30,194 bases of DNA, taken from B13-G4 sp030606805. GTDB taxonomy: Bacteria > Desulfobacterota > Desulfobacteria > Desulfobacterales > ETH-SRB1. Location of the stretch: positions 1 through 30,194 of the forward strand of contig JAUWFS010000012.1 in NCBI GenBank assembly GCA_030606805.1. Direction: 5' to 3'. Of the stretch, positions 24,219-30,194 are shown one piece after another (positions within the stretch are counted from its first letter, which is position 1; each line of letters begins with the position of its first letter). The notes below the pieces were generated by a model. The model did not search any database, was not told the DNA's origin, and saw only the letters and a program-made list of their open reading frames with translations. The position numbers and the translations under genes were made by a program.

Positions 24219-26873
24219 TTAAAGCAGTCCGTGGAGTTTCTGGAGAATGTCATCATATTTACTCTCACTGAAACAGAACTTAAGCGTACTGCATTTTTCG
24301 CGCAGCTTTTCAACCCTGTCAGCAACATTTGCATTGTTTATGATAACTTCTTGTATAAGCCCTGCCAGTGATTGAAAGTCTTTTTCTTCCATTCCAAAGC
24401 GGGTCATTTCAGATACACCCATCCTCAATGCCCCTGAAGCGGTAAACCCTTCTTCATCCGTACTTGCCTGATAGTTGCATATAATATTATTTACTTCCAG
24501 TTGTCTCGCAATTTCCGGGCCGCGGCCGTAGCCGACATGTACTATCACCTGATGAGTTTCTGTAAAGTCAATTGCCGGGTCTCCTGCGACATTCAGACCA
24601 CAGTCTTTAAGCGCACGGGCAAATGATTTGGCATTGGCGATAACCTCAGGCTGGTATTCGTCTTTGAAGTAATTCATCTCGTATGCTGCCATCAGCAAAC
24701 CAAGCAGAGTACCCAGGTGATGGTTGGACACGGAACCAGGGAATGTTCTCCGAACAAGAGATTCCCAGAGCCCATAGAATTCCTCGTTTTCTTTGAAATT
24801 TGACCCGGCAACACCGCGCTGTGTGCCAAAAAAGGTCTTATGGGTAGAACCTGTAACTATGTCGGCACCTTCAGCAAACGGCTGCTGAAAGTGAGGACCA
24901 ATAAGCCCCAGAACATGTGCCATATCGTACATTACCACAGACTTGATAGCCTGAGTATTTAGAAACTGACGAATTTCTGCGACAGGTTCTTTATGTATAA
25001 CCATGCTTTTACCGAAAATAATAAACTCCGGCCTGTACTCATCAATTAGTTTCAGGGTTGCCGCTACATCAATCTTAAACTGGTTGTCGGCCAGTACGGA
25101 AAAATTTACAACAGCGGGCTTTTCCGTACGGGGATTCCTTGCTACATAGTCTTTTAGCGCACCCATTGGCTGGGCGCTCAGGTGTCCACCCTTGCCGATG
25201 TGGTTGTGCATTACCTGACGAATTCTGCGTGGTTCAGCCTTGCGGTCGGCGCGGTTAATGAAATCGATCATTGCACTGAAAACAGCGGTATTTGCCATTT
25301 GACCGCTGATAAGACGTGTCTCTATATTATCGCAGCCTAAAAATTTTCGCATTTCTTCTTCCAGCATCTGCTCTACTTCGCATATAAAATCGGTTCCCTG
25401 GTAATAGAAGATATCAGCGTCATAGAATGCAATGGATTTTTTGTGTTCCGCATAACGGAAGGCCGGGTCCATTACAGACAAAAGCCTGGCCATCGGCGAG
25501 ATCGTCATTTCTGATGGAATCAGATTGATGCAGCTTTTTTGCCGCCAAAGAGTGTTTTCCAAGGTTTTTTCAAGCAATTTGCTGACCCTGGATTGTGTAT
25601 CTCCGGCAGGAAGCTTGTTTTCTTCGGCCAATTGTTGATCAAATACTATGGGACGGGCGTAAGGAGGTGCTTCTGAACGCATATGGTGCTTGACTACAAC
25701 AGCATCAACAGCTTTACCTCGGATTTCTATTGTGAGCTTTTCGTCTTCAAGAATGTCGCTGTCTATATATCCCAGGCATATGGAACGTAACTGATGATGG
25801 TCGGTTTGCGAAGATGACAGACCTTCACCCTCTATAATCCAAAACGGTACCATTGTGCCGCTTGTGATGTAACCTACATGTTTTTTGCCTTTGAATACTT
25901 TTGCGCCCTCACGGGCAATACCCCGTCCTGTAACGGCAATTGGCTTAATCATACGCGGCAGGTCATTTATTACTGAGTAGTCGCGCGAGACTATTTTTTT
26001 AATAGCAATGAACTGCTTAATTAGCTCGGAATAGCCTATATAATTACCCTTTAGCAAAGAAAAACTAACTGCAAACTTTGCAAGTGGGCAGGCTATTATA
26101 GGTATTTCCTTTCCATCAGGATCAATTCCAAGCTCATGACCATAGAGAGGCAAGCCGGCTTCCAGGCGGAGTGTATCTCTTGCGCCAAGACCTATAGGGG
26201 TTGCTCCTTTGGCAATGATTTGGTCCCACACCATCAAGGCATCTTCACGACTGATAAACAGCTCGAAACATAGTGGCTCACCAGTATAGCCTGTGCGGGC
26301 TATTTTTACCGTGGCTCCTGAGATATTCACAATGCTGACTGCATTTCTGATAGGCTCGGGAAGTTTGCCATGCCCGATAATTTCTTGCATTATATATCGG
26401 GACATTGGTCCCTGAAGTGCAATCATGGCAATATCGCTGGTTTTGTCAATAAGCTCAACGTTTTGAAAGTCTTTAAGCTGTAAGTTCAGGTGTTCCCAGT
26501 CCTTTTCGAGATTAGCTGCATTGACTACCAGAAGATACTCTTCCTCTACAAAACGATATAGATAAGCATCGTCAACTGCGCCTCCATTTTCATTTGGAAT
26601 AAGCGTATACTGGGCGCCGGTTTCCCTGATATTAAGTGCTTCAGCATTATTGGTTAAAACGTGTTGAAGAAATTCCAGTGCTCCGGTACCCCGGACGATA
26701 AATCGTCCCATATGGGATACATCAAAAAGTCCTGCTTTTTTGCGTGTAGCCAGATGTTCTTCCAAAATGCCGGCAGGATAGAAAATCGGCATTTCCCAAC
26801 CGCTGAATTCTACTATCTTTGCACCAAGAGCGACATGTCTGTCATAGAAAATAGTTCGTTGAAGTCCGCTCAT
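24219..26873 (-). CDS. gcvT-glyA: Fusion of glycine cleavage T-protein and serine hydroxymethyltransferase
   Basis: One uninterrupted 884-codon frame. Residues 1 to about 400 are GcvT: GLFDVSHMGRF, the folate-site aspartate D101 in GGAVDDAYLYR, RTGYTGE and RDTLRLEAGLPLYGHEL. Residues about 430-884 are a divergent serine hydroxymethyltransferase: SEM at 454-456 (usually SEN), GGHLSAQP, D650/H653 in DMAHVLGL, the PLP lysine K679 in GSTHKTFFGTQRG, and R817 in ALRMGVSEM. GcvT makes methylene-tetrahydrofolate from the aminomethyl-H-protein; GlyA uses it with glycine to make serine. The fusion would couple the two. GAGCTAATTC with AGGAG precedes ATG 26873, and a strong promoter lies upstream. No gcvH or gcvP is in the window. 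All key residues seen suggest both halves work. Confidence 0.92.
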   Translation of the reverse strand: MSGLQRTIFYDRHVALGAKIVEFSGWEMPIFYPAGILEEHLATRKKAGLFDVSHMGRFIVRGTGALEFLQHVLTNNAEALNIRETGAQYTLIPNENGGAVDDAYLYRFVEEEYLLVVNAANLEKDWEHLNLQLKDFQNVELIDKTSDIAMIALQGPMSRYIMQEIIGHGKLPEPIRNAVSIVNISGATVKIARTGYTGEPLCFELFISREDALMVWDQIIAKGATPIGLGARDTLRLEAGLPLYGHELGIDPDGKEIPIIACPLAKFAVSFSLLKGNYIGYSELIKQFIAIKKIVSRDYSVINDLPRMIKPIAVTGRGIAREGAKVFKGKKHVGYITSGTMVPFWIIEGEGLSSSQTDHHQLRSICLGYIDSDILEDEKLTIEIRGKAVDAVVVKHHMRSEAPPYARPIVFDQQLAEENKLPAGDTQSRVSKLLEKTLENTLWRQKSCINLIPSEMTISPMARLLSVMDPAFRYAEHKKSIAFYDADIFYYQGTDFICEVEQMLEEEMRKFLGCDNIETRLISGQMANTAVFSAMIDFINRADRKAEPRRIRQVMHNHIGKGGHLSAQPMGALKDYVARNPRTEKPAVVNFSVLADNQFKIDVAATLKLIDEYRPEFIIFGKSMVIHKEPVAEIRQFLNTQAIKSVVMYDMAHVLGLIGPHFQQPFAEGADIVTGSTHKTFFGTQRGVAGSNFKENEEFYGLWESLVRRTFPGSVSNHHLGTLLGLLMAAYEMNYFKDEYQPEVIANAKSFARALKDCGLNVAGDPAIDFTETHQVIVHVGYGRGPEIARQLEVNNIICNYQASTDEEGFTASGALRMGVSEMTRFGMEEKDFQSLAGLIQEVIINNANVADRVEKLREKCSTLKFCFSESKYDDILQKLHGLL

Positions 26874-26898
26874 GAATTAGCTCCTTTTATTTGATGTA

Positions 26899-26953
26899 AC
26901 TTTAGTCCGTTGAAAAAATCTGACAGGATAAACAAGATTAAGTCTCACTTTAG
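26899..26953. repeat. Dispersed repeat D, copy 2, in the gcvT-glyA leader
   Basis: 55 bases matching 15451-15540 apart from two gaps. It lies between the promoter and the ribosome site of the fusion gene, so it is transcribed as part of the 5' leader. Confidence 0.75.
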
Positions 26954-26974
26954 ATATCCAGTAAATCATAAAAA

Positions 26975-27003
26975 ATTATAGCCTGAGTAACCGGTTTCGT
27001 CAA
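26975..27003 (-). promoter_or_regulatory. Sigma-70-type promoter for gcvT-glyA
   Basis: On the minus strand TTGACG (27003-26998), an exact 17-base spacer and a perfect TATAAT (26980-26975). The leader would be about 95 bases, with no glycine riboswitch-like structure seen. Confidence 0.7.
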
Positions 27004-27171
27004 CTCAAGAAGAAAACCAAAATCCTTCATCAAAAAAATTATTGGCAAGATCATAATTGCATATTAAGGTGATTTGGCAAAACAGAAGGAAAGGCCGGCT
27101 TAACACCTCCCAATCATTCTGAAAAACAACCTTAAATACATCGTTACCAGTATTCAGAAGAAGAAAGTGTT

Positions 27172-27768
27172 ATGCTATACAAAAAGAGCATATTAACATT
27201 GCTGTTAACAGTAGTAATTTTTTTAGCATTTGGTGTGAATTCCCATGCTGGATTCCCGTGCAAAGAGTGCCACAGTAAACGCCCCGGGGCTGTGGCTATG
27301 CACAAGGCTGTCCAGGGATACGACTGTTTTATCTGTCATGTGCGTGGAGAAAAGCTAAGGCAAAAAGGAGGGATACCCAAGGAAAAGCATGAAACCTTCT
27401 TAAGACAGCGAACAACCGATGCGAGTTGTATCAAGTGCCACGACAGCAAAACGGTTGAAACCGCAAAAGATGTGCCCGAGGAAGAACCTAATAGGATGTC
27501 AGGAAATACTTACTGCCCCAAGTGTGGTATAACAGGTAACAAAGACTGGAAATTCTGCCCTAAGTGCGGAGGGCCAATATTAGATCTGGAAAAAACAATG
27601 TATGAATCAGCCATCAAGCCTGATCAGACTATCTGTCGCAAGTGCCATTTTATGGAAACCGATTTGCTGAAAACGCACAATGAAAAAATCAAAGAAGGCT
27701 TCAACCCCCAAAAAGACTGCCTTGAATGCCACAAAGGGCACAAAGATTGTGCTGACTGCCATAAATAG
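27172..27768 (+). CDS. Periplasmic six-heme cytochrome with embedded zinc ribbon
   Basis: A 198-residue exported protein; the signal peptide ends near NSHA at residue 26. Six CXXCH heme motifs start at residues 30, 52, 86, 155, 183 and 193. Between the third and fourth is a four-cysteine zinc ribbon, YCPKCG (C115, C118) and FCPKCGG (C129, C132), spaced as in cytoplasmic zinc ribbons. Heme cytochromes of this size act in periplasmic electron transfer. A zinc or rubredoxin-like iron centre inside an exported cytochrome is unusual. The C-terminus ends on a heme motif, CADCHK. The ribosome site (AAGAAAG) is weak. It is a single gene divergent from gcvT-glyA. Confidence 0.88.
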   Translation: MLYKKSILTLLLTVVIFLAFGVNSHAGFPCKECHSKRPGAVAMHKAVQGYDCFICHVRGEKLRQKGGIPKEKHETFLRQRTTDASCIKCHDSKTVETAKDVPEEEPNRMSGNTYCPKCGITGNKDWKFCPKCGGPILDLEKTMYESAIKPDQTICRKCHFMETDLLKTHNEKIKEGFNPQKDCLECHKGHKDCADCHK

Positions 27769-28124
27769 CATTTTATAAGGTGGAGCAATTCATACCAAAG
27801 ATAGGCAAACAGGAATCCATGAGTCGATGATAAGAAAATGGGGTCACGGTTGATCCTTGCTCAAAATTAATAAGGGTCAAAAGTACCTCTCTGAATATGA
27901 TAAAAATTTATCTACCCATACTTGATAAAATCTGATATTTTTTAAAGGAATAGATTTTTCATTAATTAGAAATTTTCGAAAATTGTTCCATCAAATATAT
28001 TATTATGCAAATCTACAATTATGAAGTTTTTTATATTAAGTGCTTGATTAAATGTCAATTATTTATAATATTAAATTTAAAAAATCGTTATTTTTAAAAA
28101 ATACGAACATTCGCAGAATAATTG
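27769..28124. other. AT-rich gap between the cytochrome and the cassette array
   Basis: No gene, repeat or terminator was recognised. TTGATT (28044-28049), 16 bases and TAATAT form a possible outward promoter towards the first cassette. No integrase gene, or attI-like site that could be named, is present. Confidence 0.5.
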
Positions 28125-28140
28125 TTATGTGTGAAATACT

Positions 28141-28896
28141 ATGATATTGACCGTTTTATTTATAATTGTAAGTTTTGGCCTAGGCATTTGTTTTGGAATA
28201 GCTTTAGAAGATAAAAGCACCATACTCGCTGTTCTGACGGTAATTGGCACGGTAGGCGCGGTGATCTGGGCTGTTGCCCGAGATACAATTCTTAAATACA
28301 TTAGCAGACCGAAACTGGGTGTCACCTTCTACGAAACCAATGCACCCTATCTCAGATATGTACCTCCTGACCAACGTGGCCAACCTCTTCAACATGTACT
28401 GACTCTGTATATTCACAACCAAGGCAAAAGCGTTGCTGAATCATGCCAACCACTGATAACAAAATTATGGCGCAAAAAGCCAGATAGTGAATCTTGGGTT
28501 TATCCTGAAGGTTGGGTTCCATTGCCTTTGAATTGGGTATTCGAAAGTGAACTGCAGCAAAAATTTGTAAATGAAAGGGACATAGTTCCATCTAAGCCAT
28601 ACCTATTCAATCTTTGTACTTTTTTTCAAGACAATTTGCTTGTGCTCACTGCTCCTATTAAATCGAGAAGTCAGCCATCCCAATTTTCATTGCAAACAAT
28701 ATACTGCATGGAGTTAACAGTGTTTTCGGTTAATGCAAAATCTACCGTAAAGTATATTTATATTGAATGGCGCGGGTCTTTTGACATAAGCCTTTCATCA
28801 TTTGAGAACAACATTAATATTTACGAATCAAAGAATGGCCCAAAGACGTTTCATTCAGAAAAAATTGAGGATTTTCAAACACAAAGCGACACATAA
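28141..28896 (+). CDS. Two-TM membrane protein of unknown function (cassette 1)
   Basis: A 251-residue protein with two N-terminal membrane segments (about residues 2-22 and 27-47) separated by a short charged turn, then a soluble domain of about 200 residues. HVLTLYIHNQGKSVAESC has the look of an immunoglobulin-like beta strand pair, and the rest is beta-rich. No family was recognised. Its TAA stop is part of the attC R'' box (ACATAAC), the usual packing for a cassette gene. ATG 28141 lies 16 bases inside the cassette, with no clear ribosome site. Confidence 0.75.
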   Translation: MILTVLFIIVSFGLGICFGIALEDKSTILAVLTVIGTVGAVIWAVARDTILKYISRPKLGVTFYETNAPYLRYVPPDQRGQPLQHVLTLYIHNQGKSVAESCQPLITKLWRKKPDSESWVYPEGWVPLPLNWVFESELQQKFVNERDIVPSKPYLFNLCTFFQDNLLVLTAPIKSRSQPSQFSLQTIYCMELTVFSVNAKSTVKYIYIEWRGSFDISLSSFENNINIYESKNGPKTFHSEKIEDFQTQSDT

Positions 28897-28954
28897 CAAG
28901 GCGCTTGCAGACGGACGCGCAAAAACCGCGCGCCGCTGAAGCGCGGCGTTCGCG
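28889..28954 (+). other. attC-like recombination site 1
   Basis: R'' box ACATAAC (28891-28897), arms GCGCTTGCAG and CTGAAGCGC that pair with one unpaired G, inner arms ACGCGC and GCGCG, loop AAAAACC, then GGCG and R' GTTCGCG (28948-28954). The extra-helical base and the length of about 64 bases are attC traits. R' differs from the GTTRRRY consensus, so the match is in structure rather than in sequence. Confidence 0.7.
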
Positions 28955-29039
28955 AGTGGGCATAACAGAAAATAGACTCCACCAAATATGGCCGATGATA
29001 CTCCTGTGGTGAGTTGCCCGAATGGTTGTAGGATCGCGC

Positions 29040-29068
29040 TTGAATCCATGGCTCAACTGGTGTAAAAT
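29040..29068 (+). promoter_or_regulatory. Promoter for the toxin-antitoxin pair
   Basis: TTGAAT (29040-29045), an exact 17-base spacer and TAAAAT (29063-29068), 30 bases before the antitoxin start. Toxin-antitoxin cassettes usually carry their own promoter. Confidence 0.55.
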
Positions 29069-29097
29069 AAATCAATTTTATCGGGAGGTGATATGCG

Positions 29098-29325
29098 ATG
29101 ATCATATCTGTGGACGAACTGGCAACAAAGGCTATGTCTCTGTCCGGCGAAGCAAGAGCTCTGCTGGCTGAAAAACTTGTCGAGAGCCTCGACCAGGAAT
29201 TGGTTCGAGATATTTGGCTTGCCGAGGCAAAGAGACGTCGTGACGAAGTGAGAAGCGGTCAAGTGAAACCAATACCTGGTATTGACGCCATGGAAAGCGT
29301 TCGCAAGCTGCTTGACGACAAATGA
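29098..29325 (+). CDS. Addiction module antitoxin (Unstab_antitox type)
   Basis: A 75-residue acidic helical protein beginning MIISVDELATKAMSLSGEARALLAEKLVES, the pattern of the putative addiction module component family (PF09720), followed by WLAEAKRRRDEVRSG and GIDAMESVRKLL. The N-terminal part should be DNA-binding and dimerising; the C-terminal part should wrap the toxin. GGGAGG lies nine bases before ATG 29098; an earlier ATG at 29093 leads to a stop at once. The stop overlaps the toxin start by four bases (ATGA), the normal coupling in these operons. Confidence 0.88.
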   Translation: MIISVDELATKAMSLSGEARALLAEKLVESLDQELVRDIWLAEAKRRRDEVRSGQVKPIPGIDAMESVRKLLDDK

Positions 29326-29623
29326 CATATTCATTCCACCCAGAGGCACGTGTTGAGTTCAAAGAAGCAACACTTTATTATTCAGAGAAAAGCCGTTCAT
29401 TGGGGTCAGCGTTTTACTCTGAAGTGGAGTATGAGATCGAAAGAATAGTTGAAAACCCACTCCTATATCGTGTGATTGATGAAGACGTTCGACGTTGCCT
29501 CACCAGACGCTTTCCTTATGCCATTCTTTTTATTGCATCGAGGATCATTACATTCTGATCCTGGCCGTCATGCATTGCAGCAGGGAGCCATTATATTGGA
29601 AACATAGGCTTGCCGAGAAATAG
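29322..29623 (+). pseudogene. RelE/ParE-type toxin, frameshifted near residue 70
   Basis: The frame starts MTYSFHPEARVEFKEATLYY, typical of ParE-type toxins, and runs to RRFPYAILF, after which the reading frame ends early at 29558 (78 residues). In the next frame the expected C-terminus continues: EDHYILILAVMHCSREPLYWKHRLAEK (shown in two parts, EDHYILILAVMHC and SREPLYWKHRL), stop at 29623. One missing T in the run of five at 29527-29531 explains the shift. The lost part holds the conserved HCSREPxYWKxRL end, so the toxin should be dead unless the shift is a sequencing error or is bypassed by slippage. The stop at 29623 is directly followed by attC site 2. Confidence 0.88.
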
Positions 29624-29626
29624 AGG

Positions 29627-29751
29627 CGCGAACAACCGCATTCACTCTAACAAGCAGGGTCGGGCGGCTGTGATATTTGCCAAGTTTGAGGGAAACGTAG
29701 CATTTACAAATGTCCGTTTACCTGCTTGTAGGTGATGTGGAGACGTTCGCC
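29627..29751 (+). other. attC-like recombination site 2
   Basis: R'' CGCGAAC (29627-29633) pairs with R' GTTCGCC (29745-29751). Inside, CCGCATTCAC...AACAAGCAGG pairs imperfectly with CCTGCTTGT...GTGATGTGG, giving a long stem with a large variable end. About 125 bases, at the long end for attC. It sits directly after the toxin stop codon. Confidence 0.62.
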
Positions 29752-29779
29752 GGTGACAAATTAAAAGCATGGTAAAAAT

Positions 29780-30194
29780 ATGAAAATCTATTTAGACAAC
29801 TGCTCTTTTAATCGGCCATTTGATGATCAGTCTTCCATGCGTATCAAACTTGAAACTGAAGCAAAGTTATTTGTTCAAGAAAAAATTCTAATTGGAAAAT
29901 TGCAATTAATCTGGTCACATATTTTAGAATATGAAAATATGCAGAATCCATTCATCGAAAGAAGGAATTCAATAATAGAATGGAAAAAAATAGCAGCCGA
30001 GAAAATTGATGGCACTAAAAATGTTGTAGCAAGAGCATCCGAATTTACACGGAATGGCGTAAAATCTAAAGACGCACTCCATATTGCATGTGCTATTGAA
30101 GGAAAAGCGGAATATTTCCTAACAACAGATGATAAACTTTTAAAAAAATTGACTGAAACCAAAGAACTTATTGTGATTAATCCTGTTAATTTCA
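29780..30194 (+). CDS. PIN-domain protein, probable toxin ribonuclease (cut by window edge)
   Basis: 138 codons are visible with no stop before the window ends. The start MKIYLDNCSFNRPFDD has the first PIN acidic residue at D6; E50 in ILEYEN, D98 in SKDALHIACAIEG and D117/D118 in FLTTDDKLL complete the metal-binding set. PIN proteins of this size are usually VapC-like RNase toxins. No antitoxin gene precedes it within cassette 3, so the partner could lie downstream outside the window, or it could be a solitary gene. ATG 29780 is preferred to ATG 29769, which meets a stop after four codons. Confidence 0.85.
   Translation, partial: MKIYLDNCSFNRPFDDQSSMRIKLETEAKLFVQEKILIGKLQLIWSHILEYENMQNPFIERRNSIIEWKKIAAEKIDGTKNVVARASEFTRNGVKSKDALHIACAIEGKAEYFLTTDDKLLKKLTETKELIVINPVNF

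Larger units (their letters stand above)
28125..30194 (+). mobile_element. Integron-type gene cassette array (no integrase in window)
   Basis: Three cassettes can be delimited. Cassette 1 runs from 28125 to 28948, cassette 2 from 28949 to 29745, and cassette 3 from 29746 past the window edge. Each starts with TT after a G. Each start is complementary to the R'' box near its own 3' end: GTTATGTGT (28124-28132) with ACACATAAC (28889-28897), and GTTCGCG (28948-28954) with CGCGAAC (29627-29633). That is the signature of cassettes formed from circles by attC recombination. The genes all point the same way and their stop codons touch the attC sites. With no integrase seen it is best described as an integrase-less cassette cluster. 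Confidence 0.7.

Noticed and set aside
26874..26974. Glycine riboswitch in the gcvT-glyA leader
   Set aside because: The leader is only about 95 bases, half of it repeat D, and lacks room for the tandem aptamers.
27769..28124. Integron integrase or attI site
   Set aside because: No frame for a tyrosine recombinase fits in this AT-rich gap, and no attI consensus could be recognised.

Overview
The window looks like part of the chromosome of an anaerobic bacterium of the Desulfobacterota (Desulfobacterales-like). This is inferred from the gene set, not from a marker gene: two secreted multiheme c-type cytochromes, a glycine-cleavage/serine-hydroxymethyl fusion enzyme, phosphoenolpyruvate synthase, FmdB, GroESL and an HflK/HflC pair, in an AT-rich background with long, repeat-filled gaps. 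No rRNA, tRNA, CRISPR array or complete insertion sequence was seen.

Layout. 1-2463: the 5' end of smc (minus strand, cut by the window edge), a small conserved hypothetical gene, then a minus-strand pair of a DUF721/DciA-type gene and a YfiC/TrmN6-type methyltransferase. The methyltransferase is bracketed on both sides by short repeat elements carrying remnants of a four-helix-bundle (S23/IVP-type) gene. 2521-4695: hflK-hflC with promoter and terminator. 4714-8319: a 144-bp MITE-like element, an HEXXH-containing protein, an FmdB-type zinc ribbon gene, groES-groEL and a strong terminator. 8358-14896: a LysM envelope protein, a 12-heme secreted cytochrome, a class II aldolase/SDR fusion, a second MITE sharing its core with the first, and an LsrF-type aldolase. 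14897-15598: about 700 bp of non-coding DNA built from three kinds of repeat, one with a clean 8-bp target duplication. 15599-20746: a UMF1-type MFS transporter overlapping a PlsC-carrier protein-acyl ligase fusion (reminiscent of LplT/Aas phospholipid repair), an inverted-repeat element, and a YihY/BrkB membrane protein. 20795-24129: ppsA, a SixA-type phosphatase and a small lipoprotein. 24219-27003: the GcvT-GlyA fusion on the minus strand with its own promoter. 27172-27768: a six-heme cytochrome with an embedded zinc ribbon.

28125-30194 is different in character: it reads as the start of an integron-type gene cassette array without a visible integrase. Two attC-like hairpins end cassettes, and each cassette's 5' end is complementary to the R'' box at its own 3' end, as expected for cassettes that were once circular. 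Cargo: a two-TM membrane protein, a toxin-antitoxin pair whose ParE toxin has a one-base frameshift in a T tract, and a PIN-domain gene running off the end.

Most interesting points: the cassette array; the repeat-borne remnants of four-helix-bundle genes; the two MITEs with a shared core but unrelated termini; the GcvT-GlyA fusion; the MFS/PlsC-ACP-ligase pair; and the zinc-ribbon cytochrome.
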